Below, in pieces: positions 1-8,143 of a stretch of 64,000 bases of DNA. The position numbers and the translations under genes were made by a program. The notes beneath the pieces are model-generated. The model was not told the origin of the DNA, searched no databases, and worked only from the letters and a program-made list of their open reading frames with translations. Location of the stretch: positions 166,076 through 230,075 of the forward strand of contig NZ_LR027574.1 in the NCBI RefSeq assembly GCF_900605015.1, in the 5' to 3' direction. Each line of letters opens with the position of its first letter. Position 1 is the stretch's first letter. Source of the DNA: Olsenella sp. Marseille-P4559. GTDB taxonomy: Bacteria > Actinomycetota > Coriobacteriia > Coriobacteriales > Atopobiaceae.

Positions 1-185
1 CACCCCCACACTTTGCCCCACCGCCCTCTACACCTCACCGACACAATTCGTTTCTCGGTGTTCGTGTCCCTTGTGCATTGCGTTGTGGTTGCGGTGTCCG
101 CTACCACAACATCTGGGGTCGCTTGAGCCCTTCTCTGCTCGCCACCAGTCGCTCGGATAACCGCCTGGGGTAAAAAATCGTCCAT
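1..185. other. Intergenic sequence upstream of the dcw cluster
   Basis: No open reading frame with protein-like composition is visible here on either strand. The sequence is pyrimidine-rich at the left edge. It probably holds the end of an upstream transcription unit that lies outside the window. Confidence 0.4.
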
Positions 186-238
186 GTGTGTCGCAAAGTG
201 TTTTTAGGTGTGGCTTAGTGTCGATTTTGGGCTATAGT
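186..238 (+). promoter_or_regulatory. mraZ promoter with four MraZ-type boxes
   Basis: GTGT occurs at 188, 198, 208 and 218, an exact 10-bp period, followed by a TATAGT -10 element at 233-238. MraZ of other bacteria binds short direct repeats spaced by one helical turn upstream of its own gene. The position between spacer and mraZ start, and the overlap with the expected -35 region, fit autorepression of the division cluster. The repeat is seen; the binding is inferred. Confidence 0.6.
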
Positions 239-286
239 TTGTTCACGTTCAAACGTGGGTGTGGGCGGCAATGAGAGGAGGACGAC

Positions 287-721
287 ATGCTGACTGGCCA
301 GTACCAGCGCAGCCTCGACTCCAAGTCTCGTGTCACCCTCCCGGCCATCCTGCGCAAGCAGTTTGGCGAGTTCGTGCAGCTCATCCCGCGCAAGGACGCG
401 CTCTTTGGCTACACCCCCGAGGCATTCGAAGCTTGGGTCAACAGCCTGAACCTCGATTCCAGGAGCCGCAACGACGCAGAGACCCTGCTTCGTCTCAATG
501 CCATGGCCACCACGGTGGAGATCGATTCTGCCGGCCGTGTGGCCCTCGGCAAGATCGACGAGACGACCCGCGGTCAGCGCCAGCGCCTGGGCCTCAGCGG
601 CGACCTCATGATCGTCGGTGCGGGTGACCACTTCGAGATATGGAACGCCGATCGTTGGAACGACAAGTTCGCCTCCGACGGCGCGGTCGACCGTCTCGAG
701 TCGCTTCTCTTTGGCGAGTAG
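287..721 (+). CDS. mraZ: Transcriptional regulator MraZ
   Basis: This 144-residue protein is the usual MraZ length and is the first gene of the division and cell-wall cluster. It contains two SpoVT/AbrB-like half-domains, each with the DxxxR signature (D11-R15 in DSKSR and D80-R84 in DSAGR). MraZ is a ring-forming DNA-binding protein that represses its own operon. A GAGGAGG ribosome binding site sits just upstream of the ATG. The periodic GTGT repeats at 188-221 are its likely binding site. rsmH follows after 20 bases. Confidence 0.97.
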   Translation: MLTGQYQRSLDSKSRVTLPAILRKQFGEFVQLIPRKDALFGYTPEAFEAWVNSLNLDSRSRNDAETLLRLNAMATTVEIDSAGRVALGKIDETTRGQRQRLGLSGDLMIVGAGDHFEIWNADRWNDKFASDGAVDRLESLLFGE

Positions 722-741
722 GCAAGGGGGAGAGGAGCGCC

Positions 742-1746
742 TTGACATCCGAATATCGGCACGTACCCGTGATGCTCGACGAAGTCCTTGCCGAGCTCGA
801 CCCCAAGCCGGGAGAGGTGGTCTGCGACTGCACTCTCGGCGGGGCCGGACACTCCATCGCGCTCGCGCAGAGGATTGCCCCTGACGGCCTCTCCATTGGA
901 ATCGACCAAGACGATATGGCCCTCTCGGCGGCAGCCGAGCGCTTCTCGCGGGAGGCGCCCCAGGCGGAGTTCCTTCCGCTCAAGGGCAACTTCGGGAATC
1001 TTGACCAGCTGCTCGTAAGTGCCAGGGTCCCCGGCGTTGATTGCCTCCTCTTCGACTTGGGCGTCTCCTCGCCCCAGCTCGACATTCCGGAACGGGGCTT
1101 CTCGTACAACGAGGACGCCCCCCTTGACATGCGCATGGATTCGGGGAAAAACACCCCAACCGCACAAGAGGTCATAAACACCTACAACGAAGCCGACCTC
1201 ACCCGAATCCTCCGCGTATACGGCGACGAGAAGTACGCGGCGCGCATTGCCCGCGCCATCGCGGAGACGCGCGAGAAGGCGCCCATCGAGACGACCTTCC
1301 AGCTCGTCGACGTAATCAAGCGGGCGATACCTGCCGCCGCCCGCCGCCGCGGCGGACATCCTGCGCGCAAGACCTTCCAGGCCCTGCGCATCGAGGTGAA
1401 CCACGAGCTCGACGCCCTCGACCAAGGCCTTCGCGCCGCCGTCCGCTGGGCAAACACCGGTGGCAGGATCTGCGTCATCTCCTACCACTCACTCGAGGAC
1501 CGCATCGTAAAGCACGTCTTCTCGGAGCTCTCACAGGGTTGCGTCTGCCCGCCGGATCTTCCGGTGTGCGCGTGCGGTCACGTGCCGATAGTCGACGTCA
1601 AGACGAGAAAGCCGATCGTTGCAGGTGAGAAGGAGGTCTCTTCTAACCCACGGGCGAGAAGCGCTCTCATGCGCGTGGCGGTCAAGCTCGACGTCACGCA
1701 CGAAGGCACCAAAACGTTGCACCCGACCGCAAGGTCGTCTGCATAG
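742..1746 (+). CDS. rsmH: 16S rRNA (cytosine(1402)-N(4))-methyltransferase RsmH
   Basis: RsmH (MraW) methylates C1402 of 16S rRNA using S-adenosylmethionine. The SAM-binding loop TLGGAGHS is at residues 31-38 and the motif FDLGVSSPQLD at about 105-114. The C-terminal part has the family motif RKPI and the NPRARSA signature. I chose the TTG at 742, giving 334 residues, because a GGGGGAGAGGAG ribosome binding site precedes it and the protein then begins with the conserved HVPVMLDEV. Longer starts in the same frame would overlap mraZ. Confidence 0.95.
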   Translation: MTSEYRHVPVMLDEVLAELDPKPGEVVCDCTLGGAGHSIALAQRIAPDGLSIGIDQDDMALSAAAERFSREAPQAEFLPLKGNFGNLDQLLVSARVPGVDCLLFDLGVSSPQLDIPERGFSYNEDAPLDMRMDSGKNTPTAQEVINTYNEADLTRILRVYGDEKYAARIARAIAETREKAPIETTFQLVDVIKRAIPAAARRRGGHPARKTFQALRIEVNHELDALDQGLRAAVRWANTGGRICVISYHSLEDRIVKHVFSELSQGCVCPPDLPVCACGHVPIVDVKTRKPIVAGEKEVSSNPRARSALMRVAVKLDVTHEGTKTLHPTARSSA

Positions 1747-1861
1747 CACCACAGCAAACGAAGCACCACGCACCAAAAACGCAGCCTAAACGCACTACCA
1801 ACGCGCTACCAACGCATCAGCACGTACAACGTCCGGCACAACCGGAAGACAAGGAACAACG
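1747..1861. repeat. Spacer with short direct repeats between rsmH and ftsL
   Basis: This 115-base A/C-rich spacer contains two adjacent copies of CTACCAACGC (near 1795-1815) and a small hairpin formed by TCCGG and CCGGA near 1830-1850. No gene is visible. It may be a translational spacer or a weak regulatory site. Confidence 0.35.
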
Positions 1862-2404
1862 ATGAGGTATCAGGGGTCAGAAGCCGTCAGGATGGACGCA
1901 GCCGAGAGGAGCCGCGAGCGCCGCGACGAACGCGTTGAGCAGCGCTCATCGTTCTCGGTCGTCACCGGTGGCGGGCTTGACGCCCGCGCCCGCGCAGGCG
2001 TGAGCCCCCTGTTCCTTCAGCGTGTCCGCACGGTTGTCGTCTGCGCCCTCGTGTTCATCGCGCTCGGCGCCTGCCGCGTCGCGCTCTCCACGGCAACGGT
2101 CTCGGCGCTCCAGGCCAATGTGACGCTGCGTTCCCAGATCAAGGAGGCGCAGACGCTCAATGGGGACCTCCAAGTCGAGAAGTCCGTGCTCTCCTCATCG
2201 AGCCGCATCAGCCGTATCGCCACGCAGAACTACGGCATGTCCCTCTCGACCAATCGAGAGGTGCTTGACCTCTCGTCCGGCAGTGCGTCTGCTGATGTCA
2301 CCTCGACCGAGGCCACCTCTGCAGGCGACGCCACTGCCACCATGGCGAATGGGGATGCTGCGCAGTCTGTGACGGACGCGGATGTCGCCTCTCCCGAGGC
2401 GTAG
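1862..2404 (+). CDS. ftsL: FtsL-like septum protein
   Basis: This 180-residue protein occupies the ftsL position between rsmH and the septal transpeptidase gene. It has a basic cytoplasmic N-terminus, one membrane segment at about residues 55-75, and a short helical coiled-coil-like stretch at about 80-112 ending in SRIATQNYGMSL, which resembles the FtsL/DivIC pattern. FtsL bridges FtsQ and FtsW/FtsI at the septum. The Ser/Thr/Ala-rich C-terminal 50 residues are an extra tail not typical of FtsL. FtsL proteins diverge strongly in sequence, so the call leans on topology and position. Confidence 0.75.
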   Translation: MRYQGSEAVRMDAAERSRERRDERVEQRSSFSVVTGGGLDARARAGVSPLFLQRVRTVVVCALVFIALGACRVALSTATVSALQANVTLRSQIKEAQTLNGDLQVEKSVLSSSSRISRIATQNYGMSLSTNREVLDLSSGSASADVTSTEATSAGDATATMANGDAAQSVTDADVASPEA

Positions 2405-2427
2405 ACTACTCCCTTGTGAGAGACAGC

Positions 2428-4233
2428 ATGAGACAGAGCCGCCAAGGGCGGCGTGGGAAGCCGGAGGCCTCGTACGACGAGGCCTCTCGTGCCCGTTACC
2501 GTGCTCGCGCGTCGAGGCCGGGAGGCTCGGGGCCCGGTGGCTTTGACCAGGGCACGCGTGTGGTCTTCACAGTGCTCATGGTCATCTTTGCCATTGTGGC
2601 GGGACGCCTTATGTGGCTTCAGGTGATTGAGGGGCCGAGCCTCTCCGGGCAGGCCGAAACGCAGCGTACCAACGTGATCACGCTTCATGCCAAGCGCGGG
2701 ACCATCTACGATCGCAACGGCAACGTGCTTGCCATGAGCGTCGACTGCAAGACCATCTACTGCAATCCCAAAGAGATTACCAACCCCTCGGGCGTGGCGC
2801 AGACCCTCGCCGCAAACCTGGGCGGCTCCGCAAGCGACTACACCGCGACGCTCACCACCGACTCGACCTTCGCCTACGTCAAGCGCCAGGTCGACACCGA
2901 CGTTGCCAACACCATCAAGCAGCAGCTCTCCGACGCCAAGCTCAAGGGCGTCTACTACCTCGACGACAACAAGCGCGTCTATCCGTACGGCGACGTGGCA
3001 AGCCAGGTGTTGGGCGTCGTGGGTACCGAAGGCGAGGGCCTCACTGGCCTCGAGTACTACTACAACGACGAGCTCTCGGGCACCGACGGCCAGATGATCA
3101 TCGAGACGGGCAGTACCGGCACGCCCATAGCCGGCGGCACTTCCCAGGTCACCGAGGCAAAGAACGGCGAGGACCTTATCCTCTCCATCGACATCGACGT
3201 CCAGGAGAAGGCCGAGGAGGTCATCTCTCAGGCCGTCCAAGACTACGACGCCGATTCTGGCTCGGTCATGGTGACAAACCCCAAGACGGGCGAGATATAC
3301 GCCGCGTGCTCGACCCCGCTCGCCAGGCTCTCTGACCTGGCCAATACCAGCGCCGACGCCCTCACGCTCAAGCCTGCAACGGCCTCCTACGAGCCGGGCT
3401 CGATGTTCAAGATCCTGACCGTTGCCATCGGCGTCGAGAACGGCCTCTTCAACTCCGAGAGCGTCTACAACGTTCCCGTGCAGATCCTGGCCGGTGACGA
3501 CTGGGTGACCGACGACGAGGCGCGCAGCGGTGCCGAGGACATGACAGTGAGAACCATGCTGGTGCGCTCCTCGAACGTGGGCGTCTCGCTTCTCGCCCAG
3601 GAGGTCATTGGTGCCCAGCGCTTTGCCGAGGGCGTCGACAGGTTTGGCATCGGCCACACTACGGGCATCGACTATCCGGGCGAGTCTGCAGGCATTGTGA
3701 CCAGCTACGAGAGCTACACTGGCGCGACGCTTGGCGCCATGGCCTTTGGCCAGGCGCTTGCGGTGCCCATGGTGCAGATCGTGCGCGCGTTTGGCACCGT
3801 GGCCAACGATGGCATCCCCACCACGCCCCACTTCCTCATATCCAAGGACGGCGAGGAGGTCAGCTGGCCCACGGGCGAGCAGGTCATCTCGAAGTCTACG
3901 GCCGACGAGGTCGCCGACATGATGGTCTCGGTCATGACCGACGGCACCGGTAGGCGTGGCCAGGTAGATGGCTATACCATCGCAGGTAAGACGGGCACGG
4001 GCGAGCAGGCAAGCGAGTCCGGCGGATACGAGCAGGGCAAGTACGTGTCCTCTCTTTGCGGCTTTGCCAACGCTGACGACCCCGACGTTCTGGTCTACGT
4101 TGGCCTCAACGGAACGCCGCACTTGGCGCTCTCCTCGGCCGCGCCAACCTTCAAGGAGATAATGGAGGCTGCCGTCACGGACCTTGGCATCTCCCCGGAC
4201 GTCTCTACAACCACCTCGTCGACAACCAACTAG
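2428..4233 (+). CDS. ftsI: Septal peptidoglycan transpeptidase (penicillin-binding protein, FtsI/PBP2B type)
   Basis: A class B penicillin-binding protein of 601 residues that cross-links septal peptidoglycan. It has a basic N-terminus, one membrane anchor at about residues 46-66, a dimerisation domain with RGTIYDRNG, and a transpeptidase domain. The active site is complete: SMFK with serine about 325, SSN at about 381-383, and KTGTGEQ with lysine about 521. The ATG at 2428 has a GAGAG ribosome binding site; a GTG at 2416 is a weaker alternative. The C-terminal tail is Ser/Thr-rich. murF follows directly. Confidence 0.93.
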   Translation: MRQSRQGRRGKPEASYDEASRARYRARASRPGGSGPGGFDQGTRVVFTVLMVIFAIVAGRLMWLQVIEGPSLSGQAETQRTNVITLHAKRGTIYDRNGNVLAMSVDCKTIYCNPKEITNPSGVAQTLAANLGGSASDYTATLTTDSTFAYVKRQVDTDVANTIKQQLSDAKLKGVYYLDDNKRVYPYGDVASQVLGVVGTEGEGLTGLEYYYNDELSGTDGQMIIETGSTGTPIAGGTSQVTEAKNGEDLILSIDIDVQEKAEEVISQAVQDYDADSGSVMVTNPKTGEIYAACSTPLARLSDLANTSADALTLKPATASYEPGSMFKILTVAIGVENGLFNSESVYNVPVQILAGDDWVTDDEARSGAEDMTVRTMLVRSSNVGVSLLAQEVIGAQRFAEGVDRFGIGHTTGIDYPGESAGIVTSYESYTGATLGAMAFGQALAVPMVQIVRAFGTVANDGIPTTPHFLISKDGEEVSWPTGEQVISKSTADEVADMMVSVMTDGTGRRGQVDGYTIAGKTGTGEQASESGGYEQGKYVSSLCGFANADDPDVLVYVGLNGTPHLALSSAAPTFKEIMEAAVTDLGISPDVSTTTSSTTN

Positions 4234-4246
4234 GTGAGGGAGACCT

Positions 4247-5686
4247 ATGCTTTCCATGGACATTGCAGACCTTGTGCTTGCCACGGGGTCGCAGCTGCTC
4301 GAGGGCACGCCCGCCGCGCGCGTTGAGGGCACGGTCGAGATTGACTCGCGCAAGGCTGGCCCGGGCTCTGTCTTCGTGGCGTTTCTCGGCGAGAGGGTCG
4401 ATGGCAACGACTTTGCACCCTCGGCCGTCGAGGCCGGGGCTGCCTGCGTCGTGGTGACGCGCGAACCGCCCGCATCGCTTCTCGCCCTTGCGCGCGAGCA
4501 CGACTGCGCAGTCGTACGCCCCGAGGACGATGACGCCGAGGAGTTCCTGCTCCGCCTGGCCCACGAGTGGCGTGTCCGTCACCCCAGCTGGCTCGTCGTA
4601 GGTGTCACGGGGTCTGTGGGCAAGACCACGACCAAGGACCTTCTCCGCGCGGGTATCGCAAGTGCGAAACGCGTCCATGCCACGCGGGGCAACCTCAACA
4701 ACCTCATCGGCCTGCCGCTCACGGTGCTCTCGGCCCCCGACGATGCCGAAGTCCTTGTGTGCGAGATGGGCATGAACCATCCAAACGAGATTCGCCGCAT
4801 GGCCGCATGCTGCGCACCCACGCTTGCCGTCATCACCAACGTGGGTACCAGTCACATTGGCCTTCTCGGCTCGCGCGAGAACATCGCCCGCGCCAAGGCC
4901 GAGGTGGTCTCGGGCATGGTGGCGTCGTGCGGCGTGGAACCCCTGCTTGCGCTCACGAGTGCCAACGACTACACGCCCTTCATCGCAGGCGGCTTTGCGC
5001 GCCCTCAAGGCGTGGCCGTGGCGTACGCGGGCGAGCGCGAGAGCGACGACGTCCGTGCGATCGGCGTCAAGCTTACCGGTGCCGGCGAGGCATCGTTTAC
5101 GGTTGCCTGCAAGGACGGGTGGTCCAAGCGAGTCACGCCCTCGGTTCCCGGCCGGCAGGTGGTCCCGGACTTCCTTCTCGCCATGGTCGTCATCGAGGCT
5201 CTGGGCCTTGACCGAGATGCCGCGGCGGATGCCATGGCGGCAATGCCTGCGGCGAGCATGCGCCTTGCCGTCTTAGAGTCTCCCCGTGGGGTGCGCGTGA
5301 TCGACGACTCGTACAACGCAAGCCCCACCTCCATGGCGGCTGCCCTCGATGTGCTTGCCGAGATGGATGCCAGCGGCATGCGCGTGGCCGTTTTGGGCGA
5401 GATGGGCGAGCTTGGAAGCGAGGAGCAACGCCTTCACGGCTATGTGGGTGCCTATGCCGCGGCCAAGGGTCTTGATATGCTTGTCTTCATTGGTGGCGAG
5501 CTTGCCGCCGGGATGGCCGAGGCGGCGCGCACCATGGGCGCCTCCGAGGACCGGCTGCAGCTCTTCCCCACGGTCGACGCTGCCGTGGAGACGCTTGCCC
5601 CCGTCTTCTCCAGGGGTGACCTCGTACTGGTCAAGGCGTCGCGTTCCTGCGGTCTGGATGCGTTCGCGAGGGGAGTGCTTCGCTGA
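4247..5686 (+). CDS. murF: UDP-N-acetylmuramoyl-tripeptide--D-alanyl-D-alanine ligase MurF
   Basis: MurF adds D-Ala-D-Ala to the UDP-MurNAc tripeptide in the cytoplasm, using ATP. The 479-residue protein has the Mur ligase N-terminal domain, a P-loop GVTGSVGKTTTKD at residues 119-131, the central motif MGMNHPNEI, and a C-terminal domain with IDDSYNASPTSM that is characteristic of MurF. The ATG follows a GAGGGAGA ribosome binding site. Its stop overlaps the mraY start (TGATG), which implies translational coupling. Confidence 0.96.
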   Translation: MLSMDIADLVLATGSQLLEGTPAARVEGTVEIDSRKAGPGSVFVAFLGERVDGNDFAPSAVEAGAACVVVTREPPASLLALAREHDCAVVRPEDDDAEEFLLRLAHEWRVRHPSWLVVGVTGSVGKTTTKDLLRAGIASAKRVHATRGNLNNLIGLPLTVLSAPDDAEVLVCEMGMNHPNEIRRMAACCAPTLAVITNVGTSHIGLLGSRENIARAKAEVVSGMVASCGVEPLLALTSANDYTPFIAGGFARPQGVAVAYAGERESDDVRAIGVKLTGAGEASFTVACKDGWSKRVTPSVPGRQVVPDFLLAMVVIEALGLDRDAAADAMAAMPAASMRLAVLESPRGVRVIDDSYNASPTSMAAALDVLAEMDASGMRVAVLGEMGELGSEEQRLHGYVGAYAAAKGLDMLVFIGGELAAGMAEAARTMGASEDRLQLFPTVDAAVETLAPVFSRGDLVLVKASRSCGLDAFARGVLR

Positions 5687-6711
5687 TGTTAATTGTGGGA
5701 AATCCCGCGTACCCGAGCTACCAGGTGCTTTTGTCGGCCGGCGGTGCCGCCGTCATCACGGCTGCCGTGATGCCCATCTTCATCAGGCTCATGCGCCACG
5801 AGGGGCTGGGCCAGCAGGTGAGGGCCGACGGCCCCAAGCGCCACCTCGTGAAGCAGGGTACCCCCACCATGGGCGGCATCGTGATGCTTCTCGGCGTGGT
5901 GGTGACAACGCTTCTCATGGCGCCCTGGTCACCCATGCTCTTCCTCGCGCTCTTCGCGATGCTCGCCACGGGCGCCTTGGGACTTCTCGACGATATCGAG
6001 TCCGTGGCGCACGAGCGCTCGTTGGGCCTTACGCCTTTGCAGAAGATGGTGGGCCTTACCATCGTGTGCGTCATCTTCTGCCTGGTGGCGGTGAACCAGT
6101 GCGGCATTGCCCCCACCATCGAGTTCCCCGGCGGCGCCTCCATTGACCTGGGCGCGCTGTCGACCAACATCAGCGGCGTGCGGGTGCCCTGGCTCTACAT
6201 GCTCTTTGTCTTCCTGCTGTTGGCCGGCCTCTCGAACGCCGTCAACCTCACTGACGGCCTGGATGGCCTTGCCGGTGGCACGGTGCTTGTGGTCATGGTC
6301 GTGATGGCTATGGTCGCCTACAACGAGGACGAACTCGGCCTCTCGGTGCTTGCGGCGACCATCGTGGGTGCCTGCGTGGGCTTTCTCTGGTACAACTGCT
6401 ATCCCGCCTCGATCTTCATGGGAGACACGGGCTCGCTTGCCTTGGGCGGCGTCTTCGCGGCGCTGGCCGTTCTCACCAAGACCGAGATCTGCTCGCTCGT
6501 GATGGGAGGCCTCTTCATTGCTGAGGCGCTCTCGGTGATCATCCAGGTCGTGAGCTTCAAGGTTACCGGCAAGCGCGTGTTCCTTATGGCCCCGCTTCAC
6601 CACCACTTCGAAAAGAAGGGCTGGAGCGAGACAAAGGTCGTCATCCGCTTCTGGATCGTCTCTGCCGCCTTCGCGGTTCTGGGCTTTGCGTTGTACTTCC
6701 AGCTTGGCTAG
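5686..6711 (+). CDS. mraY: Phospho-N-acetylmuramoyl-pentapeptide transferase MraY
   Basis: MraY makes lipid I by transferring phospho-MurNAc-pentapeptide to undecaprenyl phosphate at the membrane. The 341-residue protein has about ten membrane segments. Conserved motifs are KQGTPTMGG at about 57-64, the catalytic LLDD (D102, D103), NLTDGLDGLAGG in the middle, and LHHHFEKKGW near the C-terminus. The start overlaps the murF stop. Confidence 0.97.
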   Translation: MLIVGNPAYPSYQVLLSAGGAAVITAAVMPIFIRLMRHEGLGQQVRADGPKRHLVKQGTPTMGGIVMLLGVVVTTLLMAPWSPMLFLALFAMLATGALGLLDDIESVAHERSLGLTPLQKMVGLTIVCVIFCLVAVNQCGIAPTIEFPGGASIDLGALSTNISGVRVPWLYMLFVFLLLAGLSNAVNLTDGLDGLAGGTVLVVMVVMAMVAYNEDELGLSVLAATIVGACVGFLWYNCYPASIFMGDTGSLALGGVFAALAVLTKTEICSLVMGGLFIAEALSVIIQVVSFKVTGKRVFLMAPLHHHFEKKGWSETKVVIRFWIVSAAFAVLGFALYFQLG

Positions 6712-6721
6712 GGGGCATCTC

Positions 6722-8143
6722 ATGCAGGAAAGCAGTTCTGCGGCACGTCTTGGCGACGTCGCCGTACTGGGCATGGGCCACACGGGCGAGGCTGTCTGCC
6801 GCTACCTCGTGGGGCTAGGTGAGCAGGTGTCATCGGTCACGCTTTTTGGGGGCGCCTCATCGCATGGGGGAGACCTCACGCGCGAGCTCGAGGGCCTGGG
6901 CGTGCATTGCGTCCTTGGCACCGAGAAGGTCGAGGGCACCTTTGACCTTGCCATTGCCTCGCCCGGCATCCCCATCGGCTCTGCTTTCTTCCAGGCGGCT
7001 GCCGCGCACTCCAAAGAGATCGTCGGCGAGCCCGAGTTTGCCTGGCGCGAGAGTCCCCAAGACTGGGTCGGCATCACCGGCACCAATGGCAAGACCACCA
7101 CGACCGCACTTGCTACGGCGCTTTTGCGTGCGGGCGGCTGCCCTGCCGAGGCTGTGGGAAACATTGGCACCATCATCACGAGCCGCATAGCCAATCGCGA
7201 GCGGGGCTCGTGGTTCGTGGCCGAGCTCTCGAGCTTCCAACTTGCCACCACGCGCCTGCTCCGCCCGCGCGTGGCCTGTCTCATGAACGTGACGCCCGAC
7301 CACGTGGAGTGGCATGGCAGCATGGAGGCGTACGCCCAGGCAAAGGAGAGGGTCTTCGCCAACCTTGCGGCTGGTGACCTTGCCGTAGTCTCTGACGGTG
7401 ACGAGTGGTGCCGCGCCATCATCGAGCGCCTCGATGCGCGTGGCCTGCGCGTGTGCCGCGTGGACGTGCGCCGGGACCCCGGCGTGCCGTGCGCTGCCTT
7501 TGTGCGCGACGGACGTCTCGTGGTGCGCCTCGATGGCACCGAGCATGTCCTCGTGTCCACGGACGACCTTCCCATCAGGGGCGAGCACAACGAGGAGGAC
7601 GCCCTTGTCGCCTCGGCCGTGGCGCTTGAGCTGGGCGTGGCCGAAGGGGATGTCTGCCGCGGGCTTCTCGCCTTCTCGCCGCTTGAGCACCGCATCGAGC
7701 CCTGTGGGGAGGTTGCGGGCGTGCGCTTTGTGAACGATTCCAAGGCCACGAACACCGACTCTGTCGAGAAGGCCCTTACCGCATTCGAGCCGGGAAGCGT
7801 GTGCGTGCTTCTGGGTGGCCACGACAAGGGCACCGATCTCACCTCGCTTGCGCATGCGGTTGCCACTCGCTGCCGCGTTGCCGTGTGCTACGGCGCTGCT
7901 GGCGAGAGGATTGCCCGTGCCCTCAAGGACGCGATTGCGACCTCGGGCTCTGCGCTCGAGGTCGTGCGCGAGCCGCACATGCGCGAGGCCTTCTCGGCCG
8001 CCTGCGAGCGTGCCCAGGCCGGTGACGCGGTGCTGCTCTCGCCCGCGTGCTCGTCCTTTGACGAGTTCCACAACATGGAGGAGCGCGGCGAGCTCTTCAA
8101 GCGCCTCGCTGCCGAGCGCGTGACCGCAGGGAGGCTGTGCTAG
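6722..8143 (+). CDS. murD: UDP-N-acetylmuramoylalanine--D-glutamate ligase MurD
   Basis: MurD adds D-glutamate to UDP-MurNAc-L-Ala. The 473-residue protein starts at the ATG after a TAGGGGG ribosome binding site. It has an N-terminal substrate domain (LGMGHTGEA), the P-loop GITGTNGKTTTT at about 118-129, the motif NVTPDHVEWH, and the C-terminal NDSKATNTDS loop that is typical of MurD. A longer in-frame ATG at 6686 lies inside mraY and lacks a ribosome binding site. The TAG stop shares its last base with the ftsW GTG start. Confidence 0.96.
   Translation: MQESSSAARLGDVAVLGMGHTGEAVCRYLVGLGEQVSSVTLFGGASSHGGDLTRELEGLGVHCVLGTEKVEGTFDLAIASPGIPIGSAFFQAAAAHSKEIVGEPEFAWRESPQDWVGITGTNGKTTTTALATALLRAGGCPAEAVGNIGTIITSRIANRERGSWFVAELSSFQLATTRLLRPRVACLMNVTPDHVEWHGSMEAYAQAKERVFANLAAGDLAVVSDGDEWCRAIIERLDARGLRVCRVDVRRDPGVPCAAFVRDGRLVVRLDGTEHVLVSTDDLPIRGEHNEEDALVASAVALELGVAEGDVCRGLLAFSPLEHRIEPCGEVAGVRFVNDSKATNTDSVEKALTAFEPGSVCVLLGGHDKGTDLTSLAHAVATRCRVAVCYGAAGERIARALKDAIATSGSALEVVREPHMREAFSAACERAQAGDAVLLSPACSSFDEFHNMEERGELFKRLAAERVTAGRLC

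Noticed and set aside
2230-4407. A 725-residue minus-strand open frame
   Set aside because: It lies opposite ftsI, whose motifs are clear. Its composition (His/Val/Arg-rich) is that of a high-GC shadow frame, with no domain.
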